Assembly: GCF_026914185.1 (NCBI RefSeq)
Contig: NC_070569.1
Location: forward strand, 5,828,001-5,892,000
Length of the DNA stretch: 64,000 nucleotides
Direction of reading: 5' to 3'
DNA from: Puccinia triticina
Taxonomy: Eukaryota > Basidiomycota > Pucciniomycetes > Pucciniales > Pucciniaceae
In this document: one piece after another, positions 1 to 11,331 of the stretch
Layout of the letters: the number at the start of each line of letters is the position of its first letter
How positions within the stretch are numbered: position 1 is the first letter of the stretch
Position numbers and translations under genes: made by a program
The notes under the pieces: model-generated
The model's input: only the letters and a program-made list of their open reading frames with translations
What the model was told of the DNA's origin: nothing
Databases searched by the model: none

Positions 1-1504
1 GCCTGCCTGTTTGCTGGCCGCCGGTGCCGCCTGTTGCGGCCCGGTTGAACGACTGCTTCCCTGGACCGGGGGGCGGTGATTTGATGCGCCAGATGATTTT
101 TCCAACATCTCATTTGCCAGCTTATCGAGGTCCATGCGTTCACTCGCGATATGTTCTGCGTGGAATTCGCCAACTTCTTGTAAATAGTTATCCCCATATG
201 CGTCGCGGGGGTAGCAATTGGGTACAGTTTGCTCGGTCCGTTCTTCAGCGGTAGGGCTTCGGGTGTCTTTGCGGTCCAACAGGCCTTTTACCAACATCTT
301 CTTTTGAGGGGTTTTGGCACGCTGCAATGCAGCACGGTCAATACAGCGAATTATGTTTTCCATTTGCGCGCTCCGCCAGTATGCTGTGATTCGTCGAGGC
401 AAGGAGTTCACATCGTCTTCTTCAAAGTCCGAGACTGCATCTGGATCACAAAGTAAATGCCCCAGAATCTTCTTTGTGGGGTAGAGGGATAGGAAGGTGT
501 CCGCGCGGAGGTTGGCAATCTGATATAATTAAAGCCACATTCTTTCAATTAATCATGTTGTTCCAAGCGGGTCATGAGGACAAACGGAATGCACCTATCT
601 TACCTTTCTCTTTGTAGATCGAACATACTGGGTGCGCTTCCTCTGTGCGACCACAACAGCTGGGGTGACCTGAGCCTTCAACCTAGTCAACCCTTGGTTG
701 CTGACCCATTCGAAAAATCGTGTTTTGATTCCGGGAATTGCTGACTCAAGAACTTCAACATTGATGCGTTTCGCCCATGGCAGCCAGTGCCAAACCGTAA
801 TGTCTGCCATAACTGTGTTCCATAAGCAATCCCGTACAAACGGTGCATTCCAGTCAAAGGTGAAGCGGGGAAACCCATGCTTGGCTAGATTGGCTTCCAT
901 CTCCCTCTTCACATGGATCGAGACAGCTGAGGTCGTGTTAACGGGAGAAGCTCGGAAAGTCACAGGTACAAGGCAAGTTTTAAGTAATTCCATCTCAGTC
1001 TTCCGGATGAGTTTGATCTCCTGTTCATTTGCTTGCGGGTGCTTCTTCGTTGCTTCTTCCAATCGCTGACTAAAGGCTTCCTTTCGGCGCTCTCTCCAGG
1101 TGTCCCAATTCGCGAGTTCCTCTACAGTTACAGAAGTCGGAAGATCTTGTGGCTTTGCGTTGGGTGGTAGCCCCATCATGGCCCGAGTGAATGTTTGAAG
1201 ACTCCGTAGAACTTTGTCCCGATGATGAGGCTTCTCATCAGCTGCCCGCGTAATGATCCTAGACAAGTCCTGATTGGTTTGTCGGTCCTGAGTGCGGGCC
1301 TTGGTGGCCCTTCGGCGACGGCTGCTGCCTTCAGCTAGGGTTTCCAGCGGGACATCTGTAAACATAATTAAAAGCAAAACTCATTAGTCATCAGATTTAG
1401 CACACATCGGTACTTAGAGAGAAACAGCGATTACCTCCAACCGCTCTTTCAGTCAAACCGGGATCCACAGCTGCCTCCGTAAAGAAGATGTCATCAATAT
1501 CCAT
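1..1504 (-). CDS. Unrecognised lineage-specific protein, 3' part outside window
   Basis: Read on the minus strand as three exons: 1435-1504, 604-1355 and 1-519, with introns 1356-1434 and 520-603. All junctions are GT..AG and phases agree (1, then 0). The ATG at 1504 opens MDIDDIFF. Exon 2 would stop at 595 if unspliced, but AAAG/GTAAGA at 604/603 is a near-perfect donor and the next exon stays open to the left edge, so at least 447 residues are encoded and the C-terminus is missing. Visible features are an Arg-rich run near residue 36 (SSRRRRATK), a basic patch ending exon 2 (STKRK), a Trp-rich stretch (VWHWLPWAKR) and an acidic segment (DFEEDD) in exon 3. There is no signal peptide or membrane segment. 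I do not recognise the family; low-complexity charge and setting suggest a rust-specific multicopy protein. No function is proposed. Confidence 0.7.
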
Positions 1505-3694
1505 GACAAAAAACCGCGACGCTTGCAATCCGGGGGCGGCGATCCAACTACTAAAGGCTAGACAGGTAACGGGTGAGAAGTTGAGATGGTGTTGAGACTA
1601 CCGGCAAGTGTACTTAGTGTACTTGATGGATACACTACAGCTAATCAAGTACCAGGTCAACAGGGGCACATGCTCATTTTTGCGGCTTGACCCGGCAATT
1701 GAAATACTCCAAATCATCACTGAAAGGGGGACGCAAAGCCCGCACAACTTCCAATGAACTTCTTGAATTCAATTGGCTGCATGGAAGTTACATTCAACCA
1801 GGGCAAACTGCCTGTCTACCATCGTTTGTGTTATCTTATGTATCTGCATTTGTTCGTGTAAGGTATTTCCCACCCCAATGGATCACACTGCCTTAGTATG
1901 TACTCAAAATCACAGGGCATCCCATGTTGGTGGCGGTGGTCGGCTCCAGGAGATATGATTCTCAATGTATAACCAGAAAGCCAACCCCAAGCACCAGGAG
2001 CTCCTTGACTGATCACCTGTTACCTTGCGAAGCCAGATATTTATTTGGCTTTTGTGTGGCTCGGATCAGCCACTTAAGACTTAGGCACATTTGTTTTGTT
2101 TGTTGAGAGGGAGCAAGAGCGGTCCCAAGTAGCTTTAAGTGCTGACCTCAGGGAAAAGCATCAATAAAGGTGTGCAGAATAAGGTATCGGCCTTCACAAT
2201 CATCACCAGCTGCATCAATCAGGCGATCCCCACAACTGTCTTGATGCAATTCATATATAGCCTGCGCCCTATTGTCTTCAGTAAGGTGTGCCCGGCCGCT
2301 TGGACTTTGGCCAATCGTCCAACACAAGCACAATCAAGAAACGATGATGGGTGCTTGAACATGCATGTTCCCATACCCTCACAAATTGATTGTTGAATGA
2401 TAAGGCCTTCCACCTCTCAAAGCGAATTGAAGTAGTAGGTAAAGGTTTCCATCGATTTGGCCCTTGCCCAATGCAAAACCCTCCAAACTGCCATCCCAAT
2501 TCCCAGACAAGGTCAGACTTGCACGATTGTCCATCTTGAATCACGATCTCGATTGATCCAGATCGTGATCTGACCTGGATGACTATCCTGCACCTGAAGA
2601 ATTGTTCAAGTTGGATGATCGTCCAAGTTGGACGATCGTCCAAGCTGGCCAATTGTCCAATCATCCGAGCGGCGTAGCTGGGATGGATATCATCATGGAC
2701 ATTTGTCTACAACTCCATTTTCCACCAGAATGATAGAGTCTCTCTATGGCAGAATTTCAGACAATGTGCGGACATCCCGCACACATACATATCTACTCCT
2801 GTTATTCACTTAGGTCGTAGCAGTTAGGTGCCCTCCACACCATTGCGGCCTATTATGTACATACATTTGCACAAGTCCAAACAATTTTGACATGGCGCAA
2901 AGTTATATGTATGCGCCTGCGTAGGCATGTATGATCATCGAACATTACATAGTGAGCCTGAAACGTGACAATGAAAATGTACATGAATCCGGACGTACAT
3001 ATAGCTGCAACCAATCACCCCACAAGTGAGCGCCCAACTTCTTTCACCTCCCCTTCACTTTCCACGCTATGTACATTCTAAGAAATATCTTATCTTGCTC
3101 TTTTGGAAAGGTTCACCCACTTACAGTTTGGGAACATCAACATCGACGCTCTGGCCCTTGTCGTTCCTCTATCCCTTCTGCTGACGTCCCATGAGCTCAT
3201 CAATTTTCAGCGCTTTTCTAGCTTCAGAATTCTATGTAAGCCTCATCTCCCTTCAAGCTTTCGCGTATGTTTGAGCTCAACGCCTTCCTTTGCTCACGGC
3301 CCTATCTCTTTGCAGACTTGAAGATTAGATCATAAACTTAATCCCTTTTGTATTTTCATAGCAGCTGCCTTCCTTTGAGCTTTCCGTCAACAATCCAAAC
3401 AATCATGAATGGCTCAGGTAGTCCGTCATCATCTGTCCGTAGGTCAGCTTTTCTACAATTTTCAAGCTTTCTTCCCACTACCTTCAACGATCGGTCCCTC
3501 CCCCAAAATAGTCTGCCATGTAAGGGTCTCAGTCTCGTCTTTGTTCCTTGGTGTTGTCTTTCCCCCCCTCTATCAATCTTCACTTGTCAAGCCGGCCAGT
3601 TTCATCCTTGTTAACTCTCAAAAAAATCTATCTATTCATTCCGTCACACTAGTGCACTCCCCTCCCACTTTTACTCTCCCCAGGCCTTATCTCT
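1505..3694. other. Divergent intergenic region, no gene seen
   Basis: This is the shared upstream region of the two flanking genes. The right third (about 3050-3690) is strongly pyrimidine-rich on the plus strand, with possible splice borders in what is probably 5' UTR of the plus-strand gene, such as a donor near 3235 and an acceptor TTTGCAG near 3315. Short ORFs here lack recognisable domains. Two palindromes at 2540-2637 are listed separately. Confidence 0.5.
2540..2637. repeat. Pair of perfect inverted repeats
   Basis: ATCACGATCT at 2540-2549 is repeated inverted at 2560-2569 with a 10-nt loop. GATCGTCCAA at 2617-2626 is inverted at 2628-2637 around a single base. Related GATCGTCCAAG-like words recur to about 2660 and near 2318. 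This could be the inside of a decayed MITE, or a cluster of dyad binding sites between two divergent genes. No terminal repeats or target duplication were found. Confidence 0.55.
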
Positions 3695-6154
3695 ATGGAT
3701 CCTGCTTCCGATGCCTCCCTGCTCCCAAATCCAGCCCTCCTACCAAACGCGCCCGCTCCGGATGTCCACAGTGATGCAGAAAATGTGGTCTTGTCTTCTG
3801 GTATGTACATCTAACACTTTCCTATCTCCTCCAAGCATTTACCAACTTCAAATTATGCTTTTGTAGCTTTAGATACGCTCAGGGGGCCGGCCCCTTCGCT
3901 CGAAGCCTACGCGAATTACAAGGCAATCTCACAACCTACTCTCCTTCGTAGTGAGAGAAGGCAAGCTGGAAAAAAGGAGTATGTGACGAGTTGTTCCAGG
4001 CTCGAGGAAATATTGGAGCAGGCTTTGGGTCTTTCAGAGTCTCTTCCTGTCCCTCCGGCCCAAATCATTTCCGGGATCAGAGACATCCAAGAGGAGTGCC
4101 AAAAGAGAAAGCAAGGTGAGTCATGTCTACGTGACTACTGGCTGCATGGTACAACACTAACTCCCCAACTTCTTTCAGACGTGAACGAAGGGAAGCCAAT
4201 CCCTCCGGAGGATTTGATAGACCTTACGAACGAGAGCGACGATGAAGATTTTGATAAATCCACGCAAGTAACCTCAGCTTCCAAATCACTCCCCAAACGT
4301 AAGCGCTTAGAGGACAACAAATTACCGTGCAAAAAAACGAGTCCCCAGCAGTCCCCTCGCCCAGAATCCCCCCATTCTTCCCCATCGGTCGGCCAACACA
4401 AGCCAGATCATCTTGGTCCCGCCGAGGATGCTCATGATGCCCCGTTACATGGAAAAATAGGTAAGTTTTTATTCGACTTCCCCTTCATTGTTCAAAGTCT
4501 AAATGTGGCTTTTTTGTAAGATCATCCAGACGCTGCATCTCGGACCGCCTCACATACCACCGGTACCCTTCCTGAAATTGCTGCCCCTGCGGCCACCACC
4601 ACACTCAACTCAACTCGGCCAGATCTTGCTAAGACTCAGACACCAGCCAACTTGACTGACGAGCAGGTGCGAGTGAATCTTTCCTCAGCAACATCGACTG
4701 GTCCGACTTCTACCAACAATCAGGCCTTACCACCCGCTACTGGGCCACAAGTCAACCCCAATTTGCCTCATGATAGCTTCCCAACTCCTTCGCCGGCCAA
4801 TCCCACCAATGCTCCTCTCCTTAAAGCACCACCTGCCCCCATGATCACTCTTCTCTCATCGGCCGCAAACACAGGCTCAGCACATCCTGCTCCTTCAGAT
4901 CAAACACACGCTCCTTCTACATCTACCAGCCAGCCAAGTCCTATCAGTTTCATCAAAGACGAATCTATCAGAAGCGAGGTGCATGTCATCCTGAAGAATT
5001 TCCAGGGAAACCTCAACCGTCAAAAGTTCACGGCTGCGCACAATTCTATCCATTCCTTCCTTGACTGTTGAGCAAAATCTATGCACAAGAGGACCCCGCC
5101 ACCGGATTTACCTCAGTTCAGCTTGGTTCAGTCTGAATCTACCCATAAATCTTGGTTGAAAGAGATTCAAAAGCATTGTAAGTCTGACCGTTTGCCGGAA
5201 TATTATTTTTCATAATAAATTGCTTTATCTCCTTCTTAATTCACCCTCTTCTTTTGTTTCAATTCAGTGGGAACGATTTTATTACCCGCAAACGATGAGC
5301 CTTGGTTCGCGCCTACATTGATTGATATCTCACAAATCCAGTCGGCAAACCTCGAAGACTTGAAGGCAAGTAGCCATGTCGAATTCAGCTTTGCCCTGTT
5401 GCTTTGGGAAATCCAAAAACCGTCAAAGCTCCAGTTGTCTCGATGGTCCAACTGCATCGCCACCTCGATCCAGTTGACTGCACAAGGATTCTCCGTTAAG
5501 CCGCCGCCATTAGCCAACTTGGAAAGCAACAACCTTGGGTCGCATTTGCGCATTCTTGACTATCTGACTAACTGCAAGACTTCTACATCGAACTTGAATG
5601 CAGACGACGGAACCGTGCGCAACGACATGGCACTTAAACCCTTGAATCAGTTGCATGACTTGATAATCGATGTTTTCATCACCTACGGAATCATCCGAGG
5701 TTCTGCTGCCGCCGATGTGGAACCCAAGGCAAATTCTGCAGATAGTCAGGAACTCGTGCTGCAAAAGAAGGACCTCGAAAAATATTGCTCAAGACATAAT
5801 TATATTCCTTTCTGCCTTTACCTTGTCGCTGGTGTTCGTGGTCTTATGTTGGCTCCTAACAACCGGCAGTTTGCCTCCGGTGCATCGACTTTGGGTTTCC
5901 TGAGCGCTGTGGAACTCCTCTTCAAAAAAAACGTTCCTCAGCGCGAGGCTTTGGAACCTGTTTGGAAAAGGCTTGGCTCCTATATTGACGGTCTTTTCAT
6001 CAAATCTTTCCTCACCCCCAACTGCCTATTCAATTTCCGCCGTCCACAAATCCTTCAACTTGCCAAAGCAATTACCGCCGACTTCCTAGTTTGCCTTCAA
6101 AACCAATTCCCGGCGACTAAATTTGAACTCCCTCGCAGCATTACTGCCAAATGA
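3695..6154 (+). CDS. Unrecognised protein with SUMO-interacting-like motif; one in-frame TGA
   Basis: Five exons: 3695-3800, 3867-4115, 4179-4460, 4521-5177, 5268-6154. All introns are 60-90 nt, GT..AG and phase 1. The model spans 727 codons, but codon 396 (TGA, 5069-5071) interrupts an otherwise open frame that continues in phase through exon 4 and the whole of exon 5. As it stands, translation would give 395 residues. The N-terminal part holds IDLTNESDDED (a hydrophobic core followed by acids, as in SUMO-interacting motifs) and a basic KRKRLEDNK patch. The middle is Pro/Ser/Thr-rich. The last 295 residues look globular and hydrophobic (for example YIPFCLYLVAGVRGLML) with no family I recognise. 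Because both sides of the TGA are intact and spliced, a recent nonsense allele or a base error is more likely than an old pseudogene. Confidence 0.72.
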
Positions 6155-7094
6155 TTTGTTTTTTCTTGCTCACCAATATGCTCTTCCAGTATAAAATTAT
6201 TTTCCTTTTTAAATTATGTTACTTTCCAAAATATAAAAATACAAAAACACCAAATGTCAAATTTATTTTTTGTCTGTTATATAATGCTCATGTCTACAGG
6301 GTGGTTTGAAATGTGGATTTTCACTAACTATCTAGAAATGTCATGGATGCCTCTTCATGCTTCTGAATTGAAACATAATTTCCTGACAAAGTACTTGTGC
6401 CTGTCAAAAATGCTTGGTTAATCAATATTAATGAATTCCTGCTGTTGCTTGTGCCAATTTTACTCATTTTTGTTGAAACATTCTCAAGTAGTATTACAAT
6501 CTTTAGCAAATCACATAGCATGTTTAAGACAACATGAGCTCTGGGGCCAGAATATAACAAAATGGACATTATGAGGCCCATGCATCTTTGTGGAGATGGA
6601 CAGCCCAAACTGAATCCAGTGACATCTGATGCCCTGCCTGCATAGTTTTCATTGAGGAACCAGGTGAGGTGATGGAGGAGGGTAAATTGAAAAAAAAATC
6701 ACGCAACATATCTACTTCCTCAAATAAAAAAAGAAGGCATTTTGACATAAATTGCACACTTTTGATGTGGTTTTTTTGTGCTACACTAGAAGTATCCATG
6801 CCACATTTCTGGGGGGGAAAGATTAGGAATACATAAGTAAAATGTAAGGATGATATAAAAATTGCATGAGAAACATGTAAGAAACATATAGGAAACATGT
6901 AAGAAACATATAGGAAACATGTAAAAAACATATAGGAAACATGTAAGAAACATATAGGAAACATGTAAGAAACATATAGGAAACATGTAAGAAACATATA
7001 CAAGGCATGTTTCAGTTTTATTTGATGAATTTACAACTATTTTTATATAAATGTTTCAGCATGGCAATGTGCACATGTTGCCTCCCTTTTTGGG
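6155..7094. other. AT-rich intergenic stretch
   Basis: This is the 3' flank of the preceding gene. It contains the 22-bp minisatellite at 6871-7000 and otherwise AT-rich sequence without a supported ORF. The minus-strand ORFs rich in Met-Phe-Cys-Leu come only from the minisatellite. Confidence 0.6.
6871..7000. repeat. 22-bp minisatellite, about six units
   Basis: The unit AAACATGTAAGAAACATATA plus GG repeats about 5.9 times with only a few substitutions (one unit has AAAAAACATATA). Each unit is itself built from two half-units, AAACATGTAAG and AAACATATAGG, so the array probably grew from an 11-bp word. Confidence 0.9.
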
Positions 7095-8607
7095 GTGGTG
7101 ACAGCAGGTCTCAAGGCGATTGACACCAACCCTGAAGAACTAACAAATTCCAAACAAAAAACACTTGGCTATGTTCCGATCCTTACCTCAATTGCTGAAG
7201 ACTCAGGGGTGCAAGACACGTCAATTGCTGAAGACTTGGGGGTTCGAGACAATGACAATCAAACAAGCAACTTTGTTTCAGATGACAAGGAGGATGGAGA
7301 AAATTCTGAAGAAGAGGGGAATTAAAATGAACATGGGAAAGACTCGGGTAGCCGCCAGACAATCTCAGATATCCTGATCAAGGTCGATTTTGTCATTCAG
7401 CGTATCATGTCCTCAGCTTCCAAACGTTCGGAGTTTGATGTATGGCACAGAAAGCTTGAAGACACTCGGCCAAATCTCATTGCTTGTTATGTAATTCGTT
7501 GGAATTTCAAATGGCAGAGCAGAGATTGTGCTTACCGGGCTCAAAATGTTGTGAACAAGCTCATTGAGAATGAGAAGGACCAACAAGAACGGGACGGTGG
7601 GAAGAATTTCTTTCAAAATAATGTGATCACACGCGAGGACTGGGATGTTGTGAAGCGTCTTAATGATATTCTGGGTGTAAGTATTTCAGATTTCTTTTCT
7701 TCTACTTTGAGCTATTGTCTGACACATCCATTGTGCATTGCACATAGGAATTTTATTTCATCACCAAAAAAATGGAAGGCGACCATTTGTCGGCAGGCCT
7801 GTTACTAGTAGAATACTACTACATCAAGGAATTTCTCCAAAAACAAATCAAATCTAGTACGGGACAAGAATTCAAGGGTATGTTGGAGAAGATGATTGAA
7901 AAAACCAAAACTTATCTAGACAAGGCATTTCTGTGATGCAATACTGCTTGTCACAATCTTGAACCCGTCCTATTGACTTTCCATTTTCCAAATCTATTTC
8001 CCTTCTTGTCATAGCTATCCCAAACAATTGATCCGACGGAAATTTGCTGAACAAAAGGCTGAACTTGCCATGGACAACCACTCAAGAGAAACCACTCCGC
8101 TACCCTCATCTCAACAACCAGCATCCAACCATTGCCGACCAATTGATGATATTGACTTATTCCCACAGCAATACCAGTCTCTTATCACTGACGAATTAGC
8201 CATATACCTTGGCGGGAAGCATAAACTTCTTCCTTCGCAAGCTGGCCATTCTCTTGAATGGTGGAAAGTAAGTGACATCCTCCCCATGATCTATATGTTT
8301 TGATTAGATTCTAATGTTGAAATTCCAATTTATTTTTATGCAGGAACACTGTGAGGACTTCCCCATTTTGGCTTCCTTGGCCAAGGATTACTTGGCTTGC
8401 TTGGCAACCTCAGCAAGTGTCAAACAATGCTTCTCAGCCGCCTCCAACATTTGCGGACATGACCGAGGTAGCTTGGTACCACAAACCATCAAGAGATCAG
8501 TGAGCTCTCATCAGTGGCTACAGCAAGGATTCCAGGCAGATGGCGACTTTAAAAATGCTCAGGAGGTCATCACACAAAGTTTTGCTGAATTGGAGGAGCA
8601 CAAATAA
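7095..8607 (+). pseudogene. Degenerate hAT (Ac-like) transposase
   Basis: Fragments of one hAT transposase lie in order on the plus strand. At 7095-7680 there is an acidic N-terminal region, then VDFVIQRI, FDVWHRKL, IRWNFKWQSR and KRLNDILG; an in-frame TAA sits at 7323-7325. After a likely intron (about 7678-7747), EFYFITKKMEGDH and LLVEYYYIKEFLQK follow. At 7936 there is another stop and a frame loss. At 8028-8607 the C-terminal dimerisation region appears: WWK, intron, then DFPILASLAKDYLACLATSA, FSAASNICGHDRGSL and LVPQTIKRSVSSHQWL, matching the conserved hAT C-terminus. The BED zinc finger is missing, and stops and shifts make this a dead copy. No terminal inverted repeats could be assigned. 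Confidence 0.88.
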
Positions 8608-8779
8608 AAAATTGTGGTTGCTTCAGGCTCCACTTAGCTGGTGTTACAGTTTATTTTTCTTTTTATTTGCTTTGGTGTCCCGTACATTTGCTCATCCTCT
8701 CACAACTTCACCACCCATGTATGTATGCTAGAACACACAAATTAGCAAGAAATGTGCCTGAAGTCTGTTTTCAAAAAAC

Positions 8780-9055
8780 ATACAACCAATACTGTATTTG
8801 TATTGTATTGGATACCTGATACAATACAAATCTTTTTTGAATTTTGTATTGGGCAGACCAATACATTGTATCTGTATTGTATTTGTGCCCCAATACAATA
8901 CAGATACATAAAAAATCATGTATCAAAGCCAGAATACACTGCACAATACGTGCCAACACAATAAATGTGACACTAAAGTACATGAGACATTAGAAAAAAT
9001 GTAACAAAAAAAATCCAATACACTGTATATGCAGATACAATACGTGTATTGGATT
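8780..9055. repeat. AT-rich region of overlapping inverted words (CCAATACA/TGTATTGG)
   Basis: TGTATTGG-type words and their complements recur many times, e.g. TATTGGATACCTGATACAATA near 8804. The right side ends with AATCCAATACACTG (about 9013) and its inverted partner GTGTATTGGATT (about 9043). This is probably a decayed foldback MITE; its limits are approximate. Confidence 0.5.
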
Positions 9056-9059
9056 TGTT

Positions 9060-9480
9060 GCAGCGTTGGTCAGACTGGTCATTGAGTAGGTTGATTCCTC
9101 TTGATGACTGGTTTGATTGGTCATCAAGAGGGTTGATTCCTCTTGATGACCTCTGACTGGTCATCAAGAGGGTTGATTCCTCTTGATGACCTCTGACTGG
9201 TCATCAAGAGGGTTGATTCCTCTTGATGACCTCTGACTGGTCATCAAGAGGTTTGATTCCTCTTGATGACCTCTTACTGGGCATCAAGAGGTTTGATTCC
9301 TCTTGTTGACCTCTGACTAGTCATCAAGAGGTTTTATTCTTCTTGATGACCTCTGACTGGGCATCAAGAGGTTTGATTCCTCTTGTTGACCTCTGACTAG
9401 TCATTGAGAGGTTTCATCAAGAGGTTTGATCCCTCTCAATGAACGGTCAGATTGGTCATCAAGAGGTTTGTTGATGACTG
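9060..9480. repeat. 40-bp tandem array of perfect hairpins
   Basis: About ten units of 40 bp. In the best-preserved units TCATCAAGAGG is followed by a 7-nt loop and CCTCTTGATGA, an 11-bp perfect stem, then a CCTCTGACTGG linker. Units diverge toward the right end, where CATTGAGAGG replaces CATCAAGAGG. The same core with small changes reappears in clusters near 10.7, 24.3, 30.2, 43.1 and 44.4 kb. Confidence 0.9.
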
Positions 9481-9489
9481 GTACAGACC

Positions 9490-9745
9490 CATGAAGAGTG
9501 TTTTTGGGCAATCTCAAAGCTCCCAGGGAGCCATGAGATTGTGATTTGGTGTTGAGATACAGCAAAATAGCTGTATCTCAGTGTAATCTGTCTTTGGTGG
9601 CTGGTGAGATTGCCAACCGGAGATTTTTGGGAATCTCACAAATTTCTCATGTTGCGAGATTCTGAATCTCGCCAGAATCTCAATTTTGCAGGGGATCGCA
9701 AGTTCAGATTGAGATTCTGCCGCATGGCTGAACAGGCCCTTAACA
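9490..9745. repeat. GAGATT/AATCTC-rich repeat, probable MITE
   Basis: About ten GAGATT or AATCTC words occur in both orientations, including CGAGATTCTGAATCTCG. The right border carries CTGAACAGGCCCTTAAC, resembling the GGGCCTGTT-type ends common in plant and fungal MITEs. I could not find the matching left end, so the borders are approximate. Confidence 0.4.
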
Positions 9746-9764
9746 TCTAGACAAAGTACCATCC

Positions 9765-10200
9765 CTTAGAGCATCCGCATTGGTGAGGGTGTAACTCAAG
9801 GAGTAACAGATCTGCTTAATCCCAGCCAGCAACCGCATTGGTGTGGGATAAAGAGAGGTGTAAGTATGTTTTATGCACCTACAGCTTATGTAAGCTATGT
9901 TTGGTGCATACTTTTGGGTGGGAATGAGTGTCTGCATGCAGCACTTACTTTCAGGATTAGCAAGGAGTAAATTTACTCCTGCTTACTCCAATTCGTACTA
10001 CTGGGAGGAGTTTAGTCTGATCAAATCGGACCCAATGCGGTTGCCAACACCAGGAAAAAACAATCATCACTTGTCTGCAAGTGACATAGCAAAGTACAAA
10101 GGCCCCTTTGTACTTTCTCATGTCACTTGTAGGCAAGTGATCATTTTCTTTTCCTGGTGCAAGGAGGATTATTTACGGGAGATGAATCTAGCCTAAGCAA
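9765..10200. mobile_element. MITE with GCATCCGCATTGG ends, split by a 112-bp insertion
   Basis: GCATCCGCATTGG at 9771-9783 pairs with the inverted CCAATGCGGTTGC at about 10033-10045 (12 of 13 match), with an extra inner copy AACCGCATTGG near 9828. The internal TATGCACC..GGTGCATA stem at about 9874-9913 supports a foldback structure. The 112-bp element at 10048-10159 sits at its right border. No coding capacity was seen. Confidence 0.5.
10048..10159. mobile_element. 112-bp foldback element with CACCAGG ends and CAA target duplication
   Basis: The whole element is one inverted repeat, CACCAGGAAAA to TTTTCCTGGTG. Inner arms ATCATCACTTG/CAAGTGAT, CAAGTGACAT/ATGTCACTTG and AAAGTACAAAGG/CCTTTGTACTTT leave almost no loop. 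It is flanked on both sides by CAA (10045-10047 and 10160-10162). Its terminal heptamer and 3-bp duplication are the same type as in the two 3-kb elements at 23987-26983 and 27249-30586, which suggests mobilisation by the same CACTA-like transposase. Confidence 0.8.
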
Positions 10201-10234
10201 TTCTGCTTTGGTAGAATCACCATGGTTACATTGC

Positions 10235-10500
10235 TGGGCCAGCTACGCTAACCGTAGCGTAGCGGAATTCCGCTAACCAAAAATTTTCCGCTAAAAGCGC
10301 TGTAGCGCAGCGTAGCGTAGCTTAGCAACTGTAGCGGCGCGCTAACTCTAACAAAGAATTGGCACACTGTTAGCGCCACTAAAAATTAGCGCAGCGTAGC
10401 GGCGCTAACAGCGAGCTAACGCTATTCAAAATTGGCGGGTGCTTTTTGCCGCTACGCTAACGCGTAGTGCTGAATAGCGTAGTGTAGCGTAGCAGCCCAC
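10235..10500. repeat. GCTAGC/GTAGCG-rich low-complexity block
   Basis: It is built from permutations of AGCGTAGC and GCTACGCTA in both orientations, including GCTAACCGTAGCGTAGCGG. It can fold into many alternative stems. Similar but unrelated-in-order blocks lie at 31225-31380 and about 50280-50660. Confidence 0.65.
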
Positions 10501-10659
10501 CGTTGATGGTTATGTACACACAGAAAAAAAGCTCAAGTATGTATGCTAACCATCTCAGGTGCCCACCCTCCCACCCAGCCACGGGTGGCTCTCATCCAGT
10601 ATGACCAATACCAATTGCCTGCGCGGGTATTGGTCATACTGAAACGGACCAGAACAGCC

Positions 10660-11015
10660 GGAACAAAATGCCCATTGAGGGGAGTAGATTGATCCCCTCT
10701 TGATGACCGGTTGGGGTTGGCCATCAAAGGCTTGGTGAGTTGTTCTTGAAGGCCAGATGGCAGGTCCCAAAGGGAGTGTGTACCTGACAATGATCAAGAG
10801 GAGATTCACACTCCCCTCAATGACCAGAATAGACGGGCCATCAATGGGAGTGTGTACCCCCTCTTGATGGCTGGCTATCAAGTAGCGTGTTGCTCTTGAT
10901 GACCTGTACAAGCGCCGGCCATTGAGAGGACTGTTCACACTCCTTTTGATGGCCGGATGTACAAGAAAGTAGAATATACACACCCAGCATCAAGAGTTCA
11001 GCCTTGATGACCGGT
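10660..11015. repeat. Diverged hairpin cluster with CATCAAGAGG-type core
   Basis: Words such as CCCCTCTTGATGACCGG, GGCCATCAA, CCCCTCAATGACC and GGCCATCAATGGGAG alternate in both orientations at roughly 40-60-bp spacing. This is a degraded version of the array at 9060-9480. No gene is present. Confidence 0.7.
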
Positions 11016-11331
11016 ACGGACCAGCTACCCGGTGTGGAACTCCGTCCGTGCCAGGCGGCGGCAGTTGTTGGAGGGGAAAAGGTTGGGAAATGCCCTCCGG
11101 GGATTGGTCGCGGGAAGAAGGGGGGATCCGGGGAGGCTACTTGGCATGTTGGTTGCTTTTTTTTGTTGCACTTTTTTTTTGCTGTTGTTGCAAATCCACA
11201 ACCAAATTTGTGGTCTTTGTTTAGGCTACATTCAGGTTTGCAATTAGTTACACTAATCCTTCCTTAATCCGCAACCAATGCAGATGCTCAGAAGAAGAAA
11301 AAATACAAGTTCACATATGCACCCTCATCAA

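Noticed and set aside
595..1377. Single-exon 260-codon gene
   Set aside because: Its stop lies just past a strong donor and its apparent start lies in an intron; the spliced three-exon model fits better.
6569..7008. Cys/Phe/Met-rich minus-strand repeat protein
   Set aside because: It derives from the 22-bp minisatellite.
9060..9480. CRISPR-like array
   Set aside because: Repeat and linker are both conserved, units are palindromic without unique spacers, and the genome is eukaryotic.
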